Assembly (NCBI RefSeq): GCF_004193775.1
Contig: NC_041016.1
Coordinates: 42,519,522-42,583,521, forward strand
DNA length: 64,000 bases
Direction: 5' to 3'
Source: Glycine soja
Lineage: Eukaryota; Streptophyta; Magnoliopsida; Fabales; Fabaceae
Numbering within the stretch: the stretch's first letter is position 1; each line of letters starts with the position of its first letter. Position numbers and translations under genes: made by a program. The notes under the pieces were generated by a model, which ran no database searches, was not told the DNA's origin, and worked only from the letters and a program-made list of their open reading frames with translations. This document shows, piece by piece, positions 11,164 to 22,785 of this stretch.

Positions 11164-14100
11164 TACTCATAAAGTTATTCCATGCATTAAAACCTCACTT
11201 TTTTCATTAAAGGTGTGACCCTATCCATTCAGGAAGATATTTTTTATAGTAGATTCATATGTAAAGATTAAGTCTCTTTTCTTAGATTTGACGAAATTTC
11301 TGTGGCATTTCGTATTAATCTTCAAGTACACGACATGAAAGCAGTGACATGAATTCCACCACTCATAATGAATATAACTTGTATATAAAACAATAGTCAT
11401 TAATCACATAAAACAAGTTATAAAAGCACTTGTAAAAACAGAACCTCAAAAGAGTATGAAAAATATTCGTACTTGTGAATATGGTCTCTAACAATCTCCA
11501 ACAATAAATGTCGTGATGAAGATGCAAACAAGAAAAAGGGAAAGTGCCTACAAATTACAATTAGAATTACACCATCAGTAAGAAATAAGAAATTGAAAAT
11601 ATATAGGTGCTTTTAGTTCAAGCTAAGTCTTACGCCTGATGATGACTATTCTTGTGTAAAAAACTATAACTTTTTTCTTCACTATCAGAGCTACATGAAT
11701 ATGATGACACAACTCAATTATGAAAAGTTGATATAACCACAAAGGTATTGGAGTAACAACAAGATTAGATGACAGAGAATAAGAAAGACAAAGCATCCCA
11801 CACAATGTTTCATCATTCTATAATATCCATCTAACTAGATAGCCCAAATTTGGTTCGTGATCTTGCTTCGTAAAGAAGTCCAATTGGGGTCCTAATCTCA
11901 AAAGCAATAGCATCATTTGTAGTTACCAAAAACACCATCACTTGTTGCAATTCTTTGCTTGCCTGGCCCAAATTCACATGGAATTGATGCCTTTGTATAA
12001 ATCAAGTTATATGGAGAAATATGTCAATTGTGTCACTAGTATACTTGAAATAAAAAAGACCGAGAAAGAAGGGAAGAAGAGCAAACTCATCACTTTAAAA
12101 CAAAAACCAACTTCCTTAAGAACTAAGAAGGACAATCTCATTTGACTTACTAGTCTTCACATTCTTCAACAAAAGTCTTTGAGTTTGAAACATAGCATAA
12201 ACAAAGCAAAATATGAGTGTCACTCTTCCTTTTTAAATGGCAACAAAGCTGAATACACCACAAGAAGAAACCAATAGATAACAAACTAGACATAGAGTGA
12301 AAGTGAGAGTGACAAACATGTATAGGTTTAGCAACACCAATTAGTTATGTTATGTAGCTTCTTACAATTTTCAATTTGTTTAAGCTTTCAAATTTTGATG
12401 TACTCTTATTGGCTTGATAAGTGTGTGCAAAATATAATTCTAAATTAATGACAAAATTATGAGCTAATGAACTAAAAAGCTAAGCTAGAAATAGATGATT
12501 TCAATATTTAGTGGACTAGTGATGAGTTTTTTTTCCTTCTTTTGGTTGTTACTACTACTAATTTCAAATTTGTGACTAATCATTGATAAGTTATGGTTGT
12601 ATTTTTGAACTTAAAAGAAGTTCCATCAAGCTTTATTCCCTAGAATAATAGTAATTTTATCAAAGAAGGATTGACAACTAATCTTGCTTTAGGCGGAAAT
12701 CAGTGTGTGGGATATGGCATGGTTATCCATGAGTATGAAACATGTGTTTCTCTGTGTTTAAGAGGTATTAAATGCTAACTCTTTTTAGAAGTAACATAAA
12801 TGAACAAATAGAAAACTAATAAACTTCACTAAATGGCAATCAAAGTTAAGAGTATTTGAACCTTGTAACTTAACAAAATCAAGATGAATGCACCTAGTTC
12901 AAATGAGGAACACAGAGAATATAATAAGTTAGATCCTATAAATTACTTGAGGTTTGATGTCTAATATCCATGTTAAAACTTGTTCTCAAATTGAAGAGTA
13001 GAAAGGCCAAATTGTGAGAAAGTTTAGAATTGTAAACTATTTTGTCTGCTGTCAAAATTTGACAACAAATCAGTTGTCTTGTAGCAGCTTTTACATCCAA
13101 GTCTGAAAGCATCTGGCTGTGATATTTTACATAATTTTAGCACTAGAAGTCCTCTTTCAAACCTCTTAGGTCCCATAATTTTCCAATTTATACAGAATAT
13201 TTTCCGATGACCGAAAACACATTCCATAGTCTTATGCTTTAGTGCGAACCACAAATTGTTTATTCTCAGGCTTGAACAGGTATGTTAAACCTCAACGGTA
13301 TCACAAAGCATTAAAGAGACCCACTTGCTATAAAAATCATGAGCTGTACATAGATGTGAAACAATACTATCATTGTCACAAGAGGTTGTTCTAGCATTTT
13401 TTTTTTTGGTCTTGCAGCAACATGCACAGACATGAGACATACAAATATCATGAGTATGACTCTTTTGCATAAAATACGATAACAAAAATCCTTCTAATAT
13501 CACTAGAAAGACAAAACGTGATGAATCAATTATGTATTCACTTTTTTGTTTGTGTGGCCAAATTTCTGTTTTTATTTTATTTCTTGTGATTGTGGCTTGA
13601 ATTTCGACCAGCACCAGTTCATGGCCTAGAGTAAAATATTGATGTAAAATTCCAAGATGAAAAAAATATTTGAACTTAAGGAAGAAGTGGAGGCTGGTTT
13701 TGCCTCTTTGAAATATTGGTTTTTCGTCTGCATGTATTGTTCCTTGGATCAACTAGCTACTATTAATAACATAAATTTTGTTTCTACCTCTGCCAATTTC
13801 AGTAAGGGCATGAATAATGAGAAAACAGTGATATTACTAAAAAGTAATCCGTTAATAAAAAATTGTGTTAAAAATTGAAAAGAGTAATCAAGAAAATCGT
13901 AAGCAACGGTTCAAAATTTCTAACTAAGTTTTTTTTTAGCTTGGTAATGATAGAATAATTTAAGATAAAAAGGTGGGATTCCACCATCCAAGAGTGGCCT
14001 ATAATATGGCTTTGCCACACAGTGCACATCCTAGTCCTTGCTATATATTAATGTACTGCTCCTAGTTACACATTGGAACATCAAGTTAAAAGGAACATCT

Positions 14101-14841
14101 TAACTTCTCTCTCAACCCTCATCAGTCCCCTCCCCCTCTCTCCTATCACTGCTATTTTCACCAAAAGACTGTGAAACTCCCTCACTACTTTAGTCATACC
14201 ACAACATAGCACCATGCAGTATTTTGATAGCTGTTTATATTATCAAGGATTAAAAGATGATTTATCCTTTAAAGTTTATAAGCTCCTCTTTGAGATTTGA
14301 GAAAGCTTTTTCGCACAAACCAAATGAAAATATTTGTTCAACTAATTCTTAAAGGGATGGGATGGTGATGCAACCAAATAGCCAATTCCTCAATCACATA
14401 CACAAGTTTCTCAACAAGAACGAAACGCCACAAAAAAGTCGAATTCATATCCTTTGTATTAGGTACAGCGTGACTCGTGAACACTCAAGACATAATAATC
14501 TATAGAAGGAACAAAATAAAGAGCAAATGCAGACATGGAAGAAAAGAAAAAGGAACCTAAGTGTCATCACATGAACAGAAATTCGAAATCAGATGGGTGT
14601 TTTCCTACCCTTTTCTTTGTTGGCCGTGAAGGTCATTGACAATGCTACAACAGAAATCCGAAATAGCTCCTCATTCAAATTTTTTAAACCATTATCATAT
14701 TGCTTCGAGCAACAAAGAGAAAGAGAGAACCTACCAATGCGGCGGGCACACAACTAAGGTGGGCAACACAATGGGCACACAACGACACAGTGGAGATCGA
14801 GGGTTTAGGCACCAGGGTTACAACTATTATAAAAGGCCCAA
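11164..14841. other. AT-rich interior of CACTA region, no gene recognised
   Basis: About 3.7 kb upstream of the TNP2 remnant. It has only short open frames; the largest is 155 codons on the minus strand at 13285-13752 and shows no domain I know. Around 14030-14130 there is a promoter-like arrangement (TATATATTAATG, then a C/T-rich leader-like stretch), which could be a captured gene 5' end, but no coding sequence follows. It may hold CACTA introns or unrecognised captured DNA. Confidence 0.5.
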
Positions 14842-15140
14842 CAACATCGATTTTTAAATAAAACCAATGTTATTCATGCATTCCACAACATCAATTTTAA
14901 AAAACTGACGTTAACTATGAACTAACAACATCAATTTTGGAAATCCAAAGTTAACTATTAACTGAAAACATCGATTTTCAAAAAATCAGTTACATTTTTG
15001 TTAGTAACATCGATTTTTTAAAAAATTGATGTTAACAATATCCCTTTATTTATGAAAATGTCACCACGAGTAATTTAACATTAGTTTTTCTTGTAACTGA
15101 TGTTAAATTAGCGATGTTGAATGTATATTTTGTAGTAGTG
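14842..15140. repeat. CACTA subterminal repeats and terminal inverted repeat
   Basis: Copies of AACATCGATTTT and its inverse AAAATTGATGTT recur (around 14845, 14885, 14925, 14965, 15005 and 15030), typical of CACTA subterminal binding sites. The block ends TTTTGTAGTAGTG at 15140; on the minus strand this is CACTACTACAAAA, a canonical CACTA terminus. It reads as the right-hand end of an element extending leftwards, which agrees with the transposase remnant at 10330-11163. Confidence 0.8.
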
Positions 15141-15497
15141 CTTCCACTTTATGATGAAATCTTCCTTATTTTACTTTTTACTTATGATGTAGGTGTTTGT
15201 CAAAAAATATCTACCAGCATAATGTGTAAGTTGAATTATGGTATTTTGTAGCCGAAAAAAAATGATTTATTGCTTAAGTTATCCTGATCTAAATCTTTAC
15301 TCACCCTCTTGTATCTTGTCTTATTTTTAAATTATAATTGGGGAAAAAACATACACATATTGGTATTTAAGGAATCTTATTTTTGCATTTGACTTGATTA
15401 CACATGATGGAATAATGCAAAGATGTTACCAATATCAACCAGCCTCAGGAAACAAAAGACATGTTTTATGAATCATGAAATTTTATAATGCTTGAGT

Positions 15498-15698
15498 GGA
15501 GAAGGACTAACTAAGTTTGTTGTTGCTAAGGAGAGCATCACCGCATCAAGACCATCAGAATCCTTAACATCTTAATGTGTTGGCTTACCTATAGCAAGTC
15601 TAACAGCTTTTCAAGGTCTCATCAAATCCATAGGGATCAAACTTGACGGGAGTGGTGAACAGAAAAACATTTTGGTCACTGTCGCATTAGGTGGTGTA
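15498..15698 (+). pseudogene. Captured fragment of a CEQORH-like quinone oxidoreductase
   Basis: A single-frame remnant of about 67 codons resembles the middle of zinc-free medium-chain reductases such as chloroplast envelope quinone oxidoreductase homologues. These use NADPH to reduce quinones or reactive carbonyls. Landmarks are KFVVAKESITASRPSES, GLPIASLTAFQGLIKS, GIKLDGSG and NILVTVALGGV. The last corresponds to the start of the nucleotide-binding ILVTxAxGGVG motif. One in-frame stop lies after SLTS. The similarity ends abruptly at the GGV codons, and peptidase sequence begins about 14 bp later. It lacks both ends of the gene and cannot encode an enzyme. Family assignment is from motif memory. 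Confidence 0.75.
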
Positions 15699-17350
15699 AG
15701 ATTACTATTTTATATGTTCTGCTTGGGAACCATAGAGATGCATGGACACATGGTGTTGTCGATCCAGCAGTGGGATAGTTGCACTACTCAATATTGCTCG
15801 TTGATTTTCTGCTCTATTGGGCTTAGGGTGGAAGCCAACCAGGATAATTATTCTCTGCAGTTGGGATGCAGAGGAATTTGGGATGGTAGGTAGTAGTTCC
15901 TTCATTACAACTGATATGCGTTGGGGTTCCAGGAATAACATGGAAATGATCAGTTTCTTTGGTTTTTAGTATTTTTCATTCTTGTTAATATCTTATGTAA
16001 CTGCTTCCATGATGATGGGGTGTTAATGGTTGTTGATATACCAGTGACTGATAATTTTGGACATCCGGGGTGAAATTCTACTATCATTTATCTAAATTAA
16101 ATTGCATTGTCTTGCTCTTGTAAATTTCTGCTTAATATCCTCACTGTCTAATCAAATGAGTTTGCTTTATTTCAATAATGGTGTCATTTCCTACAATATT
16201 CACGCTAAATCCAGTTTATCTATTTATGTGGATAGGATCCACTGAGTGGGTTGAACAAAACCTTATTCATCTTGGTTCCAAAGCTATAGCATACATTAAT
16301 GTGGACTACGCTATGCAAGGTCCTGGTTTCTTTGTTGGTTCAACTCCTTAGCTAGACAATCTAATTGTTGAGGTCACAAGTTAAAAAGGTATTTAGTTGA
16401 AGTTATTATCATTTATAAATACATCTGCAAACATACATATGGATAATTCTTAACACATATATCATGCTTACTCCTAGTAATTCAATAATTTTGAACATCA
16501 ATCAACTTTTGCTATAATTTAAGGTCAAAGATCCTGACTGTGAGGGTGTATCATTATATGAGAATTAAGCTATTGCTGGTGGAGGCAATAATGTAATGCT
16601 TTTGTCACTACTGGCCAAGTATTTGTTTGCAGTTGCCTCATGTTTTGTCTGATACAATTGTTATGATGCTCCAAAGAACCATGATCTCTTTATTATCATT
16701 TTTGCTTTAAATTTTAAAGCACCAAATCCTACAGTTACTCATTATTTGTTAGTCACTGATCAAACATTTCTTGGGTTTTGAGCTTGCATATAGCTCAATT
16801 AGTTTGATAATGAATGGCTTATAATTGGGATTTCACAAGTTGCTTGAGTTTTGGCAACCCTAGTGCGTAAAGCTGAAACTGACTTCATATAGAAGACTGG
16901 CATTCTTTTGTTTCAATATATGACATTTATTTTACTAGAAGGATATGTATTATAAAAATGCACATTTTTCCCATGTATTTTTCTAAGTGGGTTTCAACTT
17001 TGTCGTGGTATCATCATTGCTTAGCCACTTCTATTTTATTGATTGTTGATTTAGAGGCTCAGTGGAGTTGATTCCAATTTCGCTCCATTTGTGCAACACA
17101 CAGGGCTTCCATCCATTGACATGTATTATGGAAGAGTTATGTATCTCATGATTCACTATCCAGTCCTAGATTTTTTAGGCATATATTATTTTGTAATACA
17201 ATTAAACTATTTCTAGCTCAATATGCTTCTAATATGCCATGTTTATAATATGTCATATATCCATAGGCTTGGATTACTAATAATTAGTTATGCAATAATC
17301 TATTTCCAATTTTTAGATTTTCCCATCTATCACACTACGTTCAACTCCTA

Positions 17351-17355
17351 TAACT
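17351..17355. repeat. Target-site duplication TAACT, left copy
   Basis: TAACT here and again at 22264-22268 flanks the copia element exactly at its TG...CA ends. Confidence 0.92.
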
Positions 17356-18029
17356 TGATGGGGGAATAGGCCAACACAATAACAAACTCTATAACAGAGT
17401 AATAAGCAACGGATGAAATATAAAGCGCAAAATAGAAATTAAAGAAAAACAGAGGCACAATTTATTTAACGTGGAAAGCCCCTGAATGCAAGGGTAAAAA
17501 CCACGGGTCGTCCAGATCAAAGAAATAACTCCACTATAATCAATGAAGATACAAGAGAACCTCCAACAAGTGCACTAAAACATGCTACAAACAATCAAAT
17601 CAAAACAAACCCCCAATTGGTACAATAGAGACAAGAAGATAAAACCCCAAAATATAGAGCAGATAATGAGAAATACTTATCTCTCTCTACAGATATTTGT
17701 TTCCCGATCCAACTGGCCAATTTGAAGGATCACACGCGTAGAACCTGTTGCCCATAAATTAGTCTGATCCAACGGTGAATGAATCTGCGGTTACAATTTG
17801 AAAAATGCTCTCGAGCGGGTATGCAAAAATCACAATGATTTTTTCTCTCCTTCTTTCTCTCTCAATGATTTGTAACTGTTTTGCCCACTCAAATGAGTTT
17901 CTCTCACTGTATCTCTCTGTGTGTATCTCTTTTTAATCTGACTCCTCTCTACTTAAATAAGTGAGACAAAATGGGCCTTCTCATTTGGGCCTTTACTCGA
18001 CATAGGAAGGGAGTCCAAAACACCCAACA
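17356..18029 (-). repeat. 3' LTR of copia 1
   Basis: This 674 bp LTR is the direct-repeat partner of 21563-22263. It shares the blocks AACAAACTCTATAACAGAG, AACGTGGAAA, CACACGCGTAGAAC and CTCTCGAGCGGGTATGC. It lacks about 50 bp present in the right copy after AAGCAACGG. The inner end ACCCAACA at 18029 abuts a purine tract on the minus strand (GAGGGGGAGA). Confidence 0.9.
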
Positions 18030-18045
18030 AATCTCCCCCTCACAA

Positions 18046-21000
18046 CTATGTGGAGGTGACTGCCAAACTGGCGATCTCACAACAAACTTCAAGATTCCCT
18101 CTTAGTAATGTCTTAGTCATCATATCAGCACCATTATCATCAGTATGAATTTTGGCCAACTCCAACAGCTTAGCATCCAAAGCACCTCGTATCCAATGAT
18201 ACCTCATATCAATATGCTTAGACCTTGAATGAAAAGTTGAGTTCTTACCAAGATGAATAACACTCTGACTATCCATAAATAATAGATATTTATCCTGAAC
18301 AAAACCAAGCTCCTACAAGAATATCTTCACCCATAGCAACTCCTTGCATGCTTCGATAATGGCAATGAATTCTACCTCTGTAGTAGACAAAGCTACACAC
18401 TTCTGTAGCTTCGACTGCCAATTCACAACTCTCCCTGCAAATTTAATCAAATAGCCCAAAGTGGACCTCCTGGAATCAATGTCTCCAGCCATATCTGAGT
18501 CTAAGTATCCCACCAAAGTAGGCTTATCACCACCAAAACAAAGCCTCATATCAACAGTACCATGAAGATACCTCAAAATCCATTTCACAATATTCCAATG
18601 CTCTCTACATGGGTTTGACAAGAATCTATTGACTGTACCAACATGTGTTATATCTGATCTCGTGCATACCATTACATACATCAAACTTTCCACCGCATAT
18701 GCATAAGGAACTCGTTGCATATCTAATTTCTCAACTTGATTTGAAGGACTTTGTTTAGAACCTAGCTTAAAATGAGTCGCAAGAGGAGTGCTCACAACCT
18801 TAGCCTTTTCCATCTGGAATCTCTGCAACACTCTTTTGATGTAGTGTTCTTGTGACAGCCATAACTTCTTCTCTTTTCTGTCATGCATGATTCTTATGCC
18901 AAGAATCTATTTAGCAGCTCCCATGTCCTTCATGGCAAATTACTCACCCAATTGCTTCTTCAACCTGTCAATCCTGGAAACATTTTCCCCAACAATAAGC
19001 ATGTCATCAACATACAATAACAGGATAACGAAGTCTTCATCAGAAAAATTTCTAACAAAGACACAATGGTCAGAACTAGTCTTCTTGTAGCCTTGCTCAC
19101 ACATAACAGACTCAAACTTCTTGCACCACTATCTCGGAGCTTGCTTCAAACCATATAGGCTCTTTCTCAACCTACACACATAGTCTTCTTTCCCTTCAAC
19201 ATGAAAATCATCAGGTTGCTTCATGTAGATCTCTTCCTCCAAATCACTATTTAGGAAAGCAGTTTTTACATCCATTTGCTCTACCTCCAAATCAAGAGTA
19301 GAAGCCAAACTTAACACAGTTCTAATGGATGACATTTTCACCATGGGAGAAAATATCTCATTATAATCAACACCCTTCCTTAGACTATAGCCCTTCACCA
19401 CTAATCTGGCTTTGTACCTTAGAGATGTAGAGTTACTCTCATGCTTCACCCTATAGATCCACCTGTTATCCAAGGCCCTCTTACCCTTAGGTAACTTTAC
19501 TAAATCAAAAGTGTGATTATCATGTATGGATTTCATCTCATCCTTCATTGCATCCAACCACTTTTTCTTACCCTTAGGTAACTTCACTAAATTAAAAGTG
19601 TGATTATCATGTATGGATTTCATCTCATCCTTCATTGCATCCAGCCACTTTCTCTTTTCTTCACTATCTATGGCCTCTCTAAAGCATTCAGATTCTCCAT
19701 CATCTATTAGGATCACATACTCATTAGGAGAATACCTCTTAGAAGGTTGTCTCTCCCTGTTGGACCTCTTGAGTTGAACTTGAGGTGGTTCGGTAGCATC
19801 ACCAAGATTTTCATCTTGTGACATGTCATGCTCCTCTTCATCATCATCATCAGTAGGAACATCTACCTCATCTCCAGGTTGCTGTACACCAACATCATTC
19901 TGAACATCAGTATTCAGATTCTGAATAGGCGACTGAACTATTTGAAAATCAGCCACACCGTTGTCTTCCTTGGGTGTAGACTTCTTCACCTTATCAATGT
20001 CTTCAATGGTTTGGTCTTCCATGAATTTCATATCACGGCTTCTAACAAGCTTCTTCTCAACAGGATCATAAAACCTATAACCAAATTCATTCTCACCATA
20101 GCCAATGAAGATACACTGCCTTGACTTTGCATCCAACTTGGATCTCTCATCCTTTGGAACATGCACAAAAGCCTTGTAGTCAAAAACTCTTAAGTGACTA
20201 TACTTCACATTCTTGCCAAACCAAATTTTGTTCGGCATCTCACTATTCAAAACAACAGCAGGACTAAGATTGATAACATGCACCGTCGTGTACAGTGCCT
20301 CACCCCAAAAGTGCTTGGGTAACTTTGCTTTAGAGAGCATACATCTCACTCTCTGGATCAATGTCCTATTCATCCTCTCCGCCAAACCATTCGATTGAGG
20401 ATTTTTAGGAGGAGTTTTCTCATGAGCAATACCATGCTGCTTGCAGAAGACATCAAATGGTCCACAATACTCACCACCATTGTCAGTACGAATGTGTTTC
20501 AGCTTCATACCTGACTGCCTCTCAACTAAGACATGAAACTCCTTGAACTTCTCAAGAATTTGGTCTTTTGTCTTCAGAACATAGACTCAAAGTTTCCTGG
20601 AACAATCATTAATAAAGGTAACAAAATAAAGTGCACCACTAAAGGATTTCACCTTCAAAGGGCCACAAACATCTGAATGCACCAATTCAAGCAATTCAAT
20701 TTTTTTGGAGGGAGGATGTTTCTTGAAGGATACTCTAGTTTGCTTACGAACCATGCAATGAGAACATTTCTCCAATCTGCATTCTTCAATCCTGGAAGCA
20801 TATCCTTCTTGGCTAAACAATTCAGTCTCTTCTCACTGATATGACTAAGCCTTTGGTGCCACAAAGATGTCTCCATATTCATAGCATTCACACTGTCTCT
20901 AGCAACCAAAGTTTTCATCCAATACAACTTTGAAATTTTCTCCCCCTTGGCCACAACAAAGTTACCCTTGGTGAGTTTTCACTTCGCAAAACCAAAATGG

Positions 21001-21510
21001 TTATCATAACCATCATCGTCAAGTACCTGCACAGAGATCAAATTAAAGCGGACATCTGGAACATGTTTCACTCCTCTAAGTAGCAACTGCATTCCCATGT
21101 TGGTTTGCAAACAAACATCACCAACACCAATCACCTTGGACACACCATCATTACCCATCTTCAAGACTCTAAAATCACCTGGACTGTAAGATGTGAAGAA
21201 CTCTTTCCTACCTATAACATGCAGTGTAGCACTACTATTAATTATCCACATGCTCTCATAAGATACAAGACTAAGCAAATCAGGGTTATGGAGAATAACA
21301 AGATCATTACTGGTAGCAGTAGTCACACAGTCATCATCATGACCCTTCTCTTTTTGCTTGCTCTTCTTGTCTTTACACTCTTTCTTCCATAGAAAACAAT
21401 TCCTCTGGATATACCATGTTCTGTGATAATAATGACACTCAACATTCTTGTCTCAAGACCTGGTCTTGCTTCTGCTCTTGTCTCTATCACCCTTCATATG
21501 CGCCTCCATT
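18046..21510 (-). pseudogene. Copia 1 gag-pol polyprotein, broken
   Basis: The polyprotein carries the enzymes for reverse transcription and integration. Minus-strand landmarks: a degenerate zinc knuckle near 21420; a protease segment (21326-20979) in which the usual D-S/T-G catalytic triplet reads NSS; GAG-pre-integrase LWHQRLSHISEKRL (about 20865); integrase with HSDVCGPL, RTDNGGEY and NPQSNGLAERMNRT; reverse transcriptase from about 19650, with YVDD at 19003-19014; and RNase H with ending segments at 18276-18046. Frameshifts occur near 20820 and 20580, and a TAG replaces tryptophan at 19129-19131. An 87 bp in-frame tandem duplication lies at 19480-19653. It cannot be translated whole. Confidence 0.9.
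19480..19653 (-). repeat. 87 bp in-frame tandem duplication inside copia 1 pol
   Basis: Two copies begin CTTACCCTTAGGTAACTT at 19480 and 19567. Each encodes 29 residues on the minus strand, including WLDAMKDEMKSIHDNHTF and VKLPKGK. The copies differ at only a few positions, so the duplication is recent or was homogenised. Confidence 0.9.
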
Positions 21511-21547
21511 GTTCAAGCAAATAGGAAAAACAACCCCTTAACCAAGG

Positions 21548-21559
21548 GCTTTGATACCA
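21548..21559 (-). promoter_or_regulatory. Primer-binding site, copia 1
   Basis: Minus strand TGGTATCAAAGC lies three bases inside the right LTR. It is one base off the initiator-methionine tRNA site TGGTATCAGAGC that is common in plant copia elements. It shows that the right LTR is the 5' LTR. Confidence 0.88.
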
Positions 21560-21562
21560 CTC

Positions 21563-22263
21563 TAATAGGGGGAAATAGGCCAATACAATAACAAACTCTA
21601 TAACAGAGTAATAAGCAACGGAAATAAATTACCCCAAACTTGCAAGAACCTGTGAGCAGCACCAATGAAATATAGAGCGTAAAATAGAAATTAAAGAAAA
21701 ACAAAGACATAATTTGTTTAACGTGGAAAATCCCTCAATGCAAGGGTAAAAACCACGGGTCATACAGACCAAAGAAATAACTCCACTATAATCAATGAAG
21801 ATACAAGAGAACCTCCAACAAGTGCACTAAAATGTGCTACAATCAAATCAAAACAAACCCCCAATTAGTACAGTAGAGACAAGAAGATAAAACCCCAAAT
21901 TATAGAACAGATAATGAGAAATGCTTATCTTTCTCTACAGATATTTGTTTCCCGCTCCAACCAGCCAATTTGAAGGATCACACGCGTAGAACCCATTGTC
22001 CATAAATTAGTCCGATCCAACGGTGAACGAATCGATGGTTGTAATCTAAAAAACGCTCTCGAGCGGGTATGCGAAAATCACAATGATTTTTCCTCTCCTT
22101 CTTTCTCTCTCAATGATTTGTAACTATTTTCCCCACTCAAATGAGTTTCTATCATCGTATCTCTCTTTAATCTGACCCCTCTCCACTTAAATAAGTGTGA
22201 CAAAATGGGTCTTCTCATTTGGAAATTTACTGCACATAGGAAGGGAGTCCGAAAAACCTAACA
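21563..22263 (-). repeat. 5' LTR of copia 1
   Basis: 701 bp. The outer end is TGTTAGGTTT read on the minus strand; the inner end degenerates to TAATAGGGGG on the plus strand, where the left LTR keeps TGATGGGGG. It is followed at 22264 by the TAACT duplication. Confidence 0.9.
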
Positions 22264-22785
22264 TAACTGGATGGCAAAGTATGAAAATCCATTCTTCCAC
22301 CACCATGTTGCTGATTAGATTTCTCTTTTAATATGATTAGATTTCTAATTTTTTTTTCTGTTCTTTTTTCTTTGGGACAAGAAAAGAATCCATTGAGAGA
22401 AATAAGGTATGTACAAATAAGGATGAAAAATTCTTCCTAAAATTATAGACTCCCAATATACTTATTTTCTACCAGAGTGATTGAATGAAGATGCACTTTT
22501 GTTATACATGTCAAATCAGATTCTTTAATGTATTGAAAGCTTTGCTCTATTGTTTTACCAACACATTTGATTGAAAATATAAATTTCTATTTTATGTTTA
22601 CCTTTTGCTTTTCTTTTTCTTATTTCACTAACATGTAGGACTATACATCAATTTCTCCTTTGTTAAAGTTTAACTTTCTAAAACCAATTTGAGATTCTTA
22701 CTAAGAAACTTCAGGAACTTCAACTAGTTATCAAAAAATGGTATCCATCCTTTGAAACTGATGGCAGGTTCATATTGGATGTAAG

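Larger units (their letters stand above)
17356..22263 (-). mobile_element. Ty1/copia LTR retrotransposon (copia 1), complete ends
   Basis: The element is 4,908 bp on the minus strand: 5' LTR 21563-22263, PBS 21548-21559, decayed gag-pol, PPT about 18032-18041 and 3' LTR 17356-18029. TAACT duplications flank it. Domain order on the minus strand is protease, GAG-pre-integrase, integrase, reverse transcriptase and RNase H, which is the copia order. It inserted inside an exon of the captured peptidase fragment, so it is younger than the capture. Confidence 0.93.
15713..22316 (+). pseudogene. Captured fragment of an AMP1/glutamate carboxypeptidase II-like gene, split by a copia element
   Basis: Exon-by-exon remnant of an M28 zinc peptidase; plant AMP1 belongs to this family and acts in meristem regulation. 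Exons: 15713-15889 (VLLGNHRDAWTHGVVDP, then CSWDAEEFGMVG); 16236-16388 ([34 protein letters not shown]); 16524-16592 (VKDPDCEGVSLYEN); 17055-17136 (RLSGVDSNFAPFVQHTGLPS); 17317-17355 (DFPIYHTTFNSYN), resuming after the inserted copia at 22269 with WMAKYENPFFHHHV. Most introns keep GT-AG borders and correct phase, for example 15890-16235. The segments containing the family's zinc ligands (H and D in NHRDAW...D, EE, NVD, YHT) are all represented. Stops, a frameshift near 15770 and a lost donor at 17137 make it non-functional. Confidence 0.82.

Noticed and set aside
13285..13752. 155-codon minus-strand frame
   Set aside because: No recognisable domain or codon pattern; kept only as unassigned DNA.
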